The notes beneath the pieces are model-generated. The model had not been told where the DNA came from. It searched no databases and saw only the letters and a program-made list of their open reading frames with translations. A stretch of 64,000 nt of DNA from Maratus speciosus (lineage: Eukaryota; Arthropoda; Arachnida; Araneae; Salticidae), in NCBI GenBank assembly GCA_963932465.1, contig OZ010791.1, forward strand, positions 617,589,800-617,653,799, written 5' to 3'. The position numbers were made by a program, and so were the translations under genes. Below, in pieces: positions 45,890 through 58,500 of the stretch (position 1 is the first letter of the stretch; the number at the start of each line of letters is the position of its first letter).

Positions 45890-48800
45890 ACTTTCTTCTA
45901 TCTTTAATTGAAGAAAGTATTGTAATGGAAATTTTTTTCGACTCCCGGTTGTCGACGGATTTACACGTTTTAGGGGTCAGAGATCCCAAAAAACATGTTT
46001 ATATAAAATGTCTGTCTGTCGCCATTGTACCATCAAAAAGTATATGAAGTTATGCATAGAATTGAACCAAACTTAATTTTTTAGGTTTTTGGCTATGGCA
46101 AGCAGGTCTTTCCTTAATTTGGAAAAAAATCCGCCGGAAAGGGGCATTGTAATAGCGATTTTTGTGCGATTTTGAATATGGTACCATCGAAAAGTGTGTG
46201 AAGTTATGCATAGAATTGAACCAAATTTTTTGTGCATGTTTTTGGTCATGGCAAGAAGGTCCTCCCTCAATTTGAAAAAATTCCGCCGGAAGTGGGCGCT
46301 GTAATAGCGATTTTTGTGCCATTTTCAAAATTTCGCCTTCAAAAAGTGTATGAAGTTATGCATAGAACTGAACCAAAATTTTTCTTTTTAAGTTTTTGGC
46401 TATAGCAATCATGTACTCCCTTAATTAGTAAAAAAAAATCGACCGGAAGACGGCGCTGTAATAGCGATTTTGAATATTGTACCATCGAAAAGTGTACGAA
46501 ATTATGCATAGAATTGAACCAAATTTTTCAAGTTCTTGGCTATCACAAGCAGGTCCTTCCTTAATTTGGAAAAAATCCGCCAGTAGGGGACGCTGTAATA
46601 GCGATTTTTATTTTCAAAATTTCACCTTCAAAAAGTGTATGAAGCTATGCATTATAACTGAACCAAAATTTTTCAATCCAAGCAATTCAGGACGAAGCAA
46701 TCATGTCCTCCCTTAATTAGTAAAAAAAATCAGCCGGAAGACGTCGCTGTAATAGCGATTTTGAATATTGTACCATCGAAAAGTGTACGAAGTTATGCAT
46801 AGAATTGAACCAAATTTTTTGTGCATGTTTTTGGTCATGACAAGAAGGTCCTCCCTCAATTTGAAAAATTCCGCCGGAAGTGGGCGCTGTAATAGCGATT
46901 TTTATTTTCAAAATTTCACCTTTAAAAAGTGTATGAAGCTATGCATTATAACTGAACCAAAATTTTTCAATCCAAGCAATTCAGGACGAAGCAATCATGT
47001 CCTCCCTTAATTAGTAAAAAAAATCAGCCGGAAGACGTCGCTATAATAGCGATTTTGAATATTGTACCATCGAAAAGTGTACGAAGTTATGCATAGAATT
47101 GAACCAAATTTTTTGTGCATGTTTTTGGTCATGACAAGAAGGTCCTCCCTCAATTTGAAAAATTCCGCCGGAAGTGGGCGCTGTAATAGCGATTTTTATT
47201 TTCAAAATTTCACCTTTAAAAAGTGTATGAAGCTATGCATAGAACTGAACCAAAATTTTTCTTTTTAAGTTTTTGGCTATAGCAATCAGGTCCTCCCTTA
47301 ATTAGTAAAAAAAAATCGACCGGAAGACGGCGCTGTAATAGCGATTTTGAATATTGTACCATCGAAAAGTGTACGAAATTATGCATAGAATTGAACCAAA
47401 TTTTTCAAGTTCTTGGCTATCACAAGCAGGTCCTTCCTTAATTTGGAAAAAATCCGCCAGTAGGGGACGCTGTAATAGCGATTTTTATTTTCAAAATTTC
47501 ACCTTCAAAAAGTGTATGAAGCTATGCATTATAACTGAACCAAAATTTTTCAATCCAAGCAATTCAGGACGAAGCAATCATATCCTCCCTTAATTAGTAA
47601 AAAAAATCAGCCGGAAGACGTCGCTGTAATAGCGATTTTGAATATTGTACCATCGAAAAGTGTACGAAGTTATGCATAGAATTGAACCAAATTTTTTGTG
47701 CATGTTTTTGGTCATGACAAGAAGGTCCTCCCTCAATTTGAAAAATTCCGCCGGAAGTGGGCGCTGTAATAGCGATTTTTATTTTCAAAATTTCACCTTT
47801 AAAAAGTGTATGAAGCTATGCATTATAACTGAACCAAAATTTTTCAATCCAAGCAATTCAGGACGAAGCAATCATGTCCTCCCTTAATTAGTAAAAAAAA
47901 TCAGCCGGAAGACGTCGCTGTAATAGCGATTTTGAATATTGTACCATCGAAAAGTGTACGAAGTTATGCATAGAATTGAACCAAATTTTTTGTGCATGTT
48001 TTTGGTCATGACAAGAAGGTCCTCCCTCAATTTGAAAAATTCCGCCGGAAGTGGGCGCTGTAATAGCGATTTTTATTTTCAAAATTTCACCTTTAAAAAG
48101 TGTATGAAGCTATGCATTATAACTGAACCGAAGTTTTTCAATCCAAGCAATTCAGGACGAAGCAATCATGTCTTCCCTTAATTAGTAAAGAAAATCAGCC
48201 GGAAGACGTCGCTGTAATAGCGATTTTTAATATTGTACCATCGAAAAGTGTACGAAGTTATGCATAGAACTGAACCAAATTTTTTTTTGCATGTTCTTGG
48301 CTATCACAAGCAGGTCCTTCCTTAATTTGGAAAAAATCCGCCGGTAGGGGACGCTGTAATAGCGATTTTTATTTTCAAAATTTCACCTTTAAAAAGTGTA
48401 TGAAGCTATGCATTATAACTGAACCAAAATTTTTCAATCCAAGCAATTCAGGACGAAGCAATCATGCCCTCCCTTAATTAGTAAAAAAAATCAGCCGAAA
48501 GACGTTGCTGTAATAGCGATTTTGAATATTGTGCCATCGAAAAGTGTACGAAGTTATGCATAGAATTGAACCAAATTTTTTGTGCATGTTTTTGGTCATG
48601 AAAAGAAGGTCCTCCCTCAATTGGAAAAATTCCGCCGGAAGTGGGCGCTGTAATAGCGATTTTTATTTTCAAAATTTCACCTTTAAAAAGTGTATGAAGC
48701 TATGCATTATAACTGAACCAAAATTTTTCAATCCAAGCAATTCAGGACGAAGCAATCATGTCCTCCCTTAATTAGTAAAAAAAATCAGCCGGAAGACGTC

Positions 48801-49848
48801 GCTGTAATAGCGATTTTGAATATTGTACCATCGAAAAGTGTACGAAGTTATGCATAGAATTGAACCAAATTTTTTGTGCATGTTTTTGGTCATGACAAGA
48901 AGGTCCTCTCTCAATTTGAAAAATTCCGCCGGAAGTGGGCGCTGTAATAGCGATTTTTATTTTCAAAATTTCACCTTTAAAAAGTGTATGAAGCTATGCA
49001 TAGAACTGAACCAAAATTTTTCTTTTTAAGTTTTTGGCTATAGCAATCAGGTCCTCCCTTAATTAGTAAAAAAAAAATCGACCGGAAGACGGCGCTGTAA
49101 TAGCGATTTTGAATATTGTACCATCGAAAAGTGTACGAAATTATGCATAGAATTGAACCAAATTTTTCAAGTTCTTGGCTATCACAAGCAGGTCCTTCCT
49201 TAATTTGGAAAAAAAATCGGCCGGAAGGCGGCGCTGTAATAGCGATTTTGTGCGATTTTGAATATTGTACCATCGAAGAGTGTACTAAATTATTCATAGA
49301 ATTGAACCAATTTTTTTTTCAAGTTCTTGGCTATCGCAAGCAGGTCTTTTCCTTAATTTGGAAAAAATCCGCCGATAGGGGACGCTGTAATAGCGATTGT
49401 TGTGTGATATTTGTGCCATTTTAAATATTATCCCTTCGAAAAATGTATGAAGTTATGCATAGAATTGAACCAAATTTTTGCGTATGTTTTTCGTCATGGC
49501 AAGAAGGTCCACCCTGAATATGGAAAAAATCTGCCGGAAGGGGGCGCTGTAACAGCAATTTTTGTGTGATCTTCTTAATTTTTCGTAGTTCTATTGTACA
49601 CCAGTGGCTCATGAATCGACGGGAACTTCCCATCTTGATAAGCCGTCTATTAGTGATTTTAATAAATATCATGATCGAGATTAACTCATTTTTACTTCGA
49701 TGAATTGACTGAAGCAGAAATTGAAGATGAAAGTCAAAGTTGATGTAGTTTTGAACTAATAAAAATGAAATATTGACATCTGTAACAACATTTTGAAATA
49801 TTAAAATATATGAGATAGAAGAAAGTTTTGGGATTGGCACATCCAACT
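45890..49848 (-). mobile_element. F2 element (copy a), expanded array
   Basis: On the minus strand: cap AGTTGGATGTGCCAATCCC (complement at 49830-49848), inverted repeat ACTTTCTTCTATCT, about 250 bp of unique sequence shared with copy b, then a core array of about 24 monomers of 141-153 bp, a short GACAGACAG stretch at about 46010-46020, and the terminal hairpin (ACTTTCTTC / GAAGAAAGT) at 45890-45918. Open frames in the array arise because the 294-bp dimer is a multiple of three. Confidence 0.85.
46454..49230 (-). repeat. 294-bp higher-order repeat (153 + 141 bp monomers), about nine copies
   Basis: GCTGTAATAGCGATTTT recurs at alternating 141- and 153-bp spacing. The 294-bp dimer recurs with very few differences (46592, 46886, 47180, 47470, 47764, 48058, 48354, 48648, 48942). 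In addition 46477-46716 is almost identical to 47354-47593, an 877-bp shift equal to three dimers, so blocks of dimers were duplicated together. Confidence 0.88.
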
Positions 49849-49990
49849 ATTTATACGATAATTTGCGGCAAAGTTAGTAGGGGGTGTTCTTTTATTTTCT
49901 CTCTAGCTTTCTTCGACGATTGTATAGCGATAAAAAGCATGAAGCATCATAAATGCATTTTAAAAATTTCCTTTGCTGTTTTCAATTATT

Positions 49991-50037
<47 letters not shown>

Positions 50038-50986
50038 AACACCTTCGTGACTAGTGCTATCTGTACGTGCCGCATAGATGTATCTGATCTTATAGATCGT
50101 ATAGAACTTATTTTTTAGTATCACTGTATCTGAATAGTAATGCTCGCCTGAGCTAATCGCAAAATTTCTGCGATTAAATGAGGAGAAGATTGTTATTCGG
50201 AAATATTGCATCAAAAATGCCGTATATTGGACACTCGTTTTGAAGAGATTGATAACAGAATTTAATTCCATTTTTTTTATTCGAGCTTGCTTCAACTACA
50301 GGTTGAATTATTTCAAAGACGTAGTTTTCTATCATTTTTAATAGACTTTTTTACCGAAAGAATTACTCTACATATTTCTCCAAAAGAGTTATAGAATAAG
50401 TTTGGAATGGACGCAGCGCGAATTCACAGGCCTGTAATCAGATATTAAAAAGGATGTAATTTTTTTTTTTCTTTTTTTACGAATTTTTTTTAAAACGTAC
50501 GGAGTGCGAAAGAGGTGTAGGCCTAAGTTATGTGAGAAAATATCGCAATTATTTCCTTTTATTTCCGATTAATTAAAAAATATTAAATTTTATTTTATTC
50601 GGTGATTTTTATATTATTGATCAAATTATGCAATCAACCATAATGCAAAGGGTTTTTTTTTTTTTCTAATTTTCTCTTAATAAAAATTTTTATTATAAAT
50701 ACTATTATCTAACTTCAATAACATTTCACTGTTTTTGGTTAAAAAATTTTTTTATGCATTACATTGCAATTAATCACAAAAGAAAAGCATAAATTTAATT
50801 TCAATTTACAAAACGCAGTAAAAAAATGGAAAAAGATTATATGGTTTTTAAATTATTAATTTTCTCCTTAAAAAATTTGAAATTGATTCCATATATTTAA
50901 ATTATTCAGAGCAGTATTGTTATTTAATACTCACTGCTGAAAGCAATTTACATACTTTCTTTTATTTGTATTTTCCTTTATTTATC

Positions 50987-51022
<36 letters not shown>

Positions 51023-51385
51023 AGAAAATTCTTTCAATCAATAACATTGTCCGAATATAATTAGTTCGAATTCAATTTAAATAAAAATGAATTTAAATAA
51101 CTAAAATATTTTAATTGGTCATTTTTACAACAAGCAAAATGGGAAGAATTAATCCCCATTGAATTTATTAAATTTCTTAAATTTAACCAAATTCTGATTA
51201 TCTTTTTCTCTAATATTTCTAAAGCACATTTTAAAGGAAGAAAATAAACAAGCATAAGTCATTACTGACAAGTCTTTCTGGTAGTAAGGAAATACTGCTT
51301 TAAAAATGGATTAAAATTTCTCGAGATTTATATTTTTAATACTATATATATTCTTTTTCCTTATGAATTATATAAAGAAATAACT
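49849..51385. other. Spacer between the two F2 copies; no gene seen
   Basis: AT-rich with long poly-T tracts at 49991-50033 and 50990-51016. Reading frames are short and carry no features. Neither arm of the F2 pair extends into it. Confidence 0.55.
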
Positions 51386-53241
51386 AGTTGGATGTGCCAA
51401 TCCCAAAACTTTCTTCTATCTTATACATCTTAATATTTCAAAACCTAGTTACACATGTTAATACTTCAATATTATTAGTTCAATACTATACCAACTTTGA
51501 TTTTCATCTTAAATTTCTGCTCAAGTCAATTAAACGGACTAAAAACGAGTTAATCTATATCATGATATTTGTTAAAATTATTAATTTTTCCTTATTCTGT
51601 CGTTATCAGCTGTTTGCGAATAGCCGGCATAGCAGGAAGCGAGTTCCCGCCGATGCACAATAGAACTACGAAAAATCAAGAAAAGTATACAAAAATCGCT
51701 AGCACGGAGCCCCTTTACCGCGCAATATTTCCAAATTCAAGGAGAACCTGTTGGCCAAAGCCAAAAACAAGCACAAACATTTTGGTTCAATTGTATGCAT
51801 AATTTTATACGCTGTTCGATGGTACAATAATGAAAATGGCACAGAGATCGGAATTATAGCGCCCCCTTCTTTCGGAATTTTTTCAAGTTCAGGGAGGACT
51901 TGTTTGCCATAGCCAGAAACATGCACAAAAAAATTGGTTCAATTATTTGGATAACTTCATACACTTTTCGATGGTACAATAATAAAAATGGTACAGACAT
52001 CGCAATTATAGTGCCCCCTTCCGGCAGAATTTTTCCAAATTCAGGGAGGACCTTCGTGACATGACCAAAAATAAACACATAAAATTTGGTTTAATTCTAT
52101 GCATAACTTCATACACTTTTCGGCGGTACAATATTCAAAATGGCACAAAAATTGTACAAAAATCGCTATTACAGCGCCCTCTACGACCGATTTTTTTACA
52201 AATTAAGGGAGGACCTCCTTGCCATAGCCAAGAACTTAAAAATTTTTTTTGGTTCAATTCTATGCATAACTTCATACACTTTTCGATGGTGCAATATTCA
52301 AAATCGCACAAAAATCGCTATTACAGCGCCCCCTAACGGTGAATTTTTTTCAAATTCATGGAGGTCCTGCTTGCCATATCCAAAAACTTAAAATAAAAAT
52401 TTGGTTTAATTCTATGCATAACTTCATACACTTTTGGACGGTACAATATTCAAAAACGCACAAAAATTGCTATTACAGCGCCCCCTACCGGCGATTTTTT
52501 TCCAAATTCAGGGAGGACCTGCTTGCCATAGCCAAAAACTTAAAATCAAAATTTGGTTTAATTCTATGCATAACTTCATACACTTTTGGACGGTACAATA
52601 TCCAAAATCGCACAAAAATTGCTATTACAGCGCCCCCTACCGGCGAATTTTTTCCAAATTCAGGGAGGACCTGCTTGCCATAGCCAAAAACTTAAACTAA
52701 AAATTTGGTTCAATTCTATGCATAACTCCATACACTTTCCGATGGTACAATATTCAAAATCGCACAAAAAACGCATTTACAGCGCTCCCTACCGGCGAAT
52801 TTTTTCCAAATTCAGGGAGGACCTGCTTGCCATATCCAAAAACTTAAACTAAAAATTTTGTTCAATTCTATGCATAACTCCATACACTTTTGGATGGTAC
52901 AATATTCAAAATCGCACAAAAATTTTTATATCAGCGCCCCCTATCGGCGAATTTTTTCCAAATTCCGGGAGGACCTGCTTGCCATAGTCAAAAACTTATA
53001 ATAAAATTTTGGTTTAATTCTATACGTAACTTCATACACTTTTTGATGGTACAATGGCGACAGACAGACGGACAGACTGACAGACGGACAGACGGACAGA
53101 CGGACACACAGACAGACAGACATTTTCTATAAACATGTTTTTTGGAATCTCTGACCCCTAAAACATGCAAATCCGTCGAAAACCGGAAGTCGAAAAAATT
53201 TTCGATTACAATACTTTCTTCTATTGAAGATAGAAGAAAGT
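51386..53241 (+). mobile_element. F2 element (copy b), complete
   Basis: Cap AGTTGGATGTGCCAATCCC, inverted repeat ACTTTCTTCTATCT at 51408, about 270 bp of unique sequence, nine monomers of about 152 bp (51690-53050; each with CAGCGCCCCCTACCGGCGA or a variant, and CTATGCATAACTTCATACAC), a GACAGACGGACAGACTGACA run at 53058-53122, a tail (GAATCTCTGACCCCTAAAAC) and the perfect 11-bp-stem hairpin ACTTTCTTCTA / TAGAAGAAAGT ending at 53241, followed by AAAAA. It is head-to-head with copy a. Confidence 0.87.
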
Positions 53242-53338
53242 AAAAATGATTATATTATACATTCGGGATTTTATTAAGTTTGTCGATAGAGATAAAGACT
53301 TAATTATTCGAATACTTTATAGAAAAAATATTTCTATA

Positions 53339-53715
53339 TAGACCGAGAGGTAGCTGTACAGACCGTCACCTAATTGAGTTGGTGGCTGAAATTCCAGGAT
53401 TTGTTAAATGCAACTGGTCTTCCAAATCATATCTTGCTGGAAACCACCTGTAGATCCAATTTTAGTGGCTCATCGGTAGGTTTCTCATTGTGTTTTCCTG
53501 CAGCCAAAGGCATGAAAACATGGAGGTCTGGGAGCAGTAAACACAATGATAAACCTAACGAATAACCACTAAAATCGGGTCTGCAGGTAGTTTCCACCAA
53601 AATATGACATGGCAGACCAGTTGCATTTTAATATGCGAATCGAGTTTTAACTGATCCTGGAATTTCAGCAGTCAACTCGATGAGGTGATGCTTTGTTCAG
53701 ACGCCTCCCGGTCTA
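53339..53715. mobile_element. Foldback MITE with arms of about 170 bp
   Basis: Ends TAGACCGAGAGG and, inverted, CCTCCCGGTCTA. Nearly the whole length is palindromic: GCTGAAATTCCAGGAT, ATGCAACTGGTCTTCC and AATTTTAGTGG on the left reappear reversed on the right. 377 bp. TA repeats at the left flank suggest a TA target. Non-coding. Confidence 0.82.
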
Positions 53716-55212
53716 ATAGGTTACAAACAATGCTACCTTATTAGAAGTTCTGATGCTCGGTGTGTTTCACTTTAAACTAAAATTTATATTATTATGATGT
53801 GGTAGCATGATGTTGTTATCACAAAACATTCTTCTATATCATTCTAATGCACAGTAACTGTTTATTAGACCGCTTTTGTCGGAAGACAAGAAATATGTCC
53901 AAATACTCGATATAACCGAGGGCATAAAAAATTTAAGAAAGTTAGTTTTACATTTCTCTCCAAAATGTTAATTTAACACACGTGTTACAATTTTGTCAAT
54001 AAATTAAACATAGAATTATATTTACTTATTTTTATTTGCATATCCAATTAATTTAAAAATACGGTTTACTTGGACATTTCTTATTCCTTTTCTTCTAAAT
54101 GGAAAATTTATCCGGTAATATATTCGAATAAGCGATTTAACGAAGTACGACATAACGAGGGCTACTGTATTAATTTAAAAATCGCAGTCAAACAGCAATA
54201 GTTCAAAAACTAGAGCAGACAGCTAGAAAAACCAAATCTTCAGAGCTTGTGTCTCCCTAGGAATGTCCCCTGGCACGCGGAGGCTCGCTAAATGAAATTC
54301 CAACCTCTTTTCGATGGAAGGCACACACCGATGCCCTCAAACACGGATTCTCTGAAATATCTAAGGCTGTGGCGCCTGTTTTGAGACATAACGATAGCAG
54401 TGCTGCAGCGAGGGGGATGGAGAGGGGCAAACCTAACAACATTTTCTCTAAAATAATAGTGGTGTGCAAAAGGACGCAGACTTGGCAACTCTGGAAAAGC
54501 ACTGCACTCCTACTTTGACGTCACTTCCTCCAGTGCCATAGCCTTTCTGAAGATAGTCGTGCTGCAACTCGCGGATGACTCCGAATGTTTATTTAAAAAT
54601 TTCAGAGAGTTACAGACTAAAGCCACCAAAGACTTCCGATGCCATAAACGCAACAATTGCCGGCAGAATACATGTTTCCAGAGTGCTACAGATTGAAATC
54701 ATTAAGACTTACGTAGCCGTAACAGCGACAAAGGTCAGTAAAGTGAACTAAGAATTGCATAAAAAATATTTATAAAGGAGCTGTCAGCGTTGACTTTAGT
54801 AGAAAAGAATGGTCAGCAGCAGCAAAGCTGTTGATAACGCAAGAATCGATTATCATAAAGATGACAGATGAATAGTTGAAAACGACGATTCAATTTTGGC
54901 CTCCACAATTCCTGCGTTAGCTACACTCCTGCTTTTGTCTAACTTGTCTACTTGATCTTGTCAAGTCCATTACAGTAGTACCCCCAACTTAAGTCACCCC
55001 GCATTTATGTCGTCTGCCCTGGGGGAAAAAATTCCTTAATTTCGACGTACTTTGAACTTTTGAAGACTTTTGGTTTTATGAAGGGAAACTTTCCTAAGGC
55101 AGTCAAGTGATAGTGACAAACAAATAAAGTTACCAGAAATAGCTTAGAAAACTCACATCCTCAAATACTCAAACTAGGCAGCTAGAAGAACAGAAAATTT
55201 TTAGTTAAGTCT
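53716..55212. other. No gene confirmed; fragments of pogo-like ends
   Basis: AACGAGGGCTACTG at about 54155-54168 and CAGTAGTACCCCCAACTT at about 54974 look like single Tigger/pogo ends. The stretch 54240-54740 is the least AT-rich of the right half and resembles no repeat elsewhere in the window, so it may be unique DNA. Short frames here have no recognised domains. Confidence 0.45.
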
Positions 55213-55525
55213 GCTAGTCACTCAACTTCCGAATTCCCCTCGGTAATGTTAAGTCTGTGGGCGTTTGATGCATTCTTATATTTAAAATGTCTCCACAGGG
55301 TATTAATATTTGTAACTTCTTTTTTCTGTGTACTCTTCTTAAAGGATGTCGCTTTTTTCCTTAGTTGTCAAAATATTTCTAAAATCTATGCTGAATTTAA
55401 TATTTTAAAAACTGAAGAACTGGGAGTAAAATTGTAACAGTTCCTAAAAAATTAAGCCTAGATTTTAGAAATATTTTGAGAACTAAGAAAAAAAGGGACA
55501 TCCTTTAAGAAGAGTACACAGAAAA
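55213..55525. repeat. P palindrome: left arm, loop and start of right arm
   Basis: The left arm (55213-55386) contains GAATTCCCCTCGGTAATGTT, GTTTGATGCATTC, TGTACTCTTCTTAAAGGATG and CAAAATATTTCTAAAATCT. The right arm runs 55460-55525, is interrupted by F5 copy c, and resumes at 59361-59475. Arms total about 175 bp. Confidence 0.85.
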
Positions 55526-58500
55526 CAAGTGGGTAAGTGTGATCATAGATCGCACAAAGGGTTTCGTTTAATATTCCTTTCAAAACGTCCAGTACATTTA
55601 TCGCCATGGAACATCTTCTAAATTTTGGCAAACCCTTCCTAAACTATCGTAAAGCTTCAAACAGATTCACCTTGTTATATTTCCTAATTTTGTTCGTGCC
55701 ACCTCCCCCCCCCCCCTCGAAATGCTACGATATATCACATGACGGGTATCTGCCAAATTTAGAAAAGTGCCACCTTTGGGGAGGGGGGGTGAAGTGGGGT
55801 AATGGTCACCATGATTTTTGACGCGGCCTGATGTTTAAAATTTTTGTTACTTTTTATAAGCTATACTAAAGTTTCAAACAGATCGTCCAGCTATATTTCC
55901 TAATTTTGTTCGCGCCCCTCCCTCACCCTCCCCCCTCGAAATGCGACACGCCATTCTTCTTTATACTTCATTATAATTTAAACTTTAAATACTTTATAAC
56001 AAAACAGATCGAATTGTTAGATTTCCTACTTTAAATGAAATCGCGGTCTGTTAGTTCCACATTCTACCACCAGGGAGCGCACTCTATTCTTAACAAAAGC
56101 GTATCTGAAGGAAACTCCTTTACACAACCTATCAGTAGATATGTTACTCGAGGGGGTGGCGGTCTTCAGCAAGAATTTAAGATAATTGTTGAAATTACCA
56201 TTCGGAAATAGTGGTAATTTAACTTTTGACATATTTATATTTAATAAGTACCATGTATCTGAGGACTCCGTAAAAAAAAAGCACCTGAAATGGTATGAAA
56301 CAAAAAATAAATATTTTGCCCCTCCCCCTCTCTCCACCTGCCCGAAATTTCACGCGCCATTATTTATAAACTTTTTCTTATATGTTATAAACTATGTTAA
56401 AGTTTCAAACAGATCACCTTGTTAGATTTCCTACTTTAAATGAAATCGCAGTCTGTTAGTTCCACATTCCACCACGAGGGAGCGCACTCTATTCTTAACA
56501 AAACTGTATCTGAACGTAACTCCGTTAAACAACCTATCAGGAAATATGCTAGTCGAGGGGGTGGCGGTCTTAACCAAGAATTTATTATATTTGCTGAAAT
56601 TATTATTCGAAAATAGTGGTATCAATACTTCTGACATTTTTATCTGGCATAAGTAACATTTATGCTGTATTTTTAAAAATCGGACACCGTTCAGAAGTAT
56701 ACTGCGATGAAACATCACGTGACTGCCTTGTAAAATAAGTATATAATAGAAATAAATCAATTAGTGAAATTAGCGCCCCTCCCCCCCCCTACCCGAAATT
56801 TCACGCGCCATTTTTATAAACTTTTTCTTATGTGTTATAAACTATCTTTAAGTTTCAAACAGATCGCCTTGTTATATTTCCTAATTTTAACAAAATCGCG
56901 TTATGTCAGTTCCACATTCTACCACCAGGGAGCGCACTCTATTCTTAACAAAACTGTATCGGAAGGAAACTCCGTTAAACAACCTATAAGTAGATATGTT
57001 ACTCGAGGTGGTGGCGTTCTTAATAAGAAATTAAGATATTTGCTGAAATTACTATTCGGAAATAGTGGTAACTAAACTTTAGACAATTTTATATTAAATA
57101 AGTAACACATATCTCAGGACTCCCTCAAAAAAAGCACCTAAAACGGTCAGAAACACTAACTTTTTAAACAGAAATCTAGCGCCTCCCCCCCCCCCCTCTC
57201 CCCGGAATTTTACGTGCCATTCTTTTTTACACTTTACCTTATGTGTTATAAAATATCTTAAAGTTTCAAACAGATCGACTTGTTAGATTTCCTAATTTTA
57301 ACAAAATCGCGTTATGTTAGTTCCACATTCCACCACCAGGGTATGCACTGTATTCTTAACAAAAGCATATCTGAACGAAACTCCTTTACGCAATCTTTCC
57401 GTAGATACATGGGCCCGGATGGTGGCGGTCTGCGGTAACAAACGCTAAGATTTTAAAAATAATTCTAGCTCCCCTCCCCCTCCTCGGAATATCACACTCC
57501 ATTCTTTTTTACACTTTTTCTTATGTGTTATAAAATATCTTAAAGTTTCAAACAAATCGAGTGGCGGTCTTAACCAAAATTTAAGATATTTCCCGAAATT
57601 ACTATTCGAAAATAGTGGTATGAATACTTGTAAACTTTCTGATGACGAATGAGTTATACTTATCTCATAGCGCTGTTCAAATATCCCACGCAAATTATTA
57701 GATTTTCGAAGCACGTTAGTCTTTATCATAATAATATTTGTCATGTTGACTAACTGGAATATTTAATCAAAAGTAGTTCCCTCCCCCCCCCCCCTTTTCC
57801 ATTCCCACAAACCTAACAAATACAAATTATGCGGTAGTGGACGAAGCACGTTAGTCTTTGTCATAATAATATCTGTAATGCGCACTAACTGGTATATTTA
57901 ATCAAAAGTAGTTCCCTCCCTCCCCCTTTTCCATTGACACAAACCTAACAAAATAAAATTATGCGATAGCGGGCGAAGCACGCTTTTCAATTTCGCTGGA
58001 AAAATGCATCTCATTTTACATCAGCCTCGCACGGACTGAAATAATCCGATAGAGGGCGAAGCACGCTAGTCTTTGTCATAATATCTGTAATGCGAACTTT
58101 CCTAATTTTAACAAAATCGCTTTATGTTAGTTCCACATTCCACCACCAGGGAGCGCAAACTATTCATAACAAAAGTACATCAGAACGAAACTCTTTTGGG
58201 ATATTTAATCAAAAGTATTTCCCTCCCCCCCCCCCCTTTCCATTTACCCAAACCTTACAAATACAAATTATACGATAGCGGGCGAAGCACGCTAGTCTCC
58301 CCTCGAAATATCACACTCCATTCTTTTTTACGATTTTTCTTATGCGTTATAAACTATTTTAAAGTTTCAACCAGATCGAGTGGCGATCTCAACCAATAAT
58401 TTAAGATATATGCAGAAATTACTATTCGAAAATAGTGGTATGAATACTTACAAACTTTCTTATAATGAATAAGTTATACTTGTCTCATAGAGCGGCGTCG

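Noticed and set aside
46050..49430. Many overlapping 60-100 codon reading frames with near-identical proteins on both strands
   Set aside because: The 294-bp dimer is a multiple of three, so any stop-free stretch is repeated in register. Proteins on both strands are equally repeated, with no codon bias or start context. They follow the DNA repeat.
52061..52852. Series of frames with shared LLAIAKNL-like peptides
   Set aside because: They come from the 152-bp F2 monomers. The period is not a multiple of three and frames shift from unit to unit, as expected for non-coding repeats.
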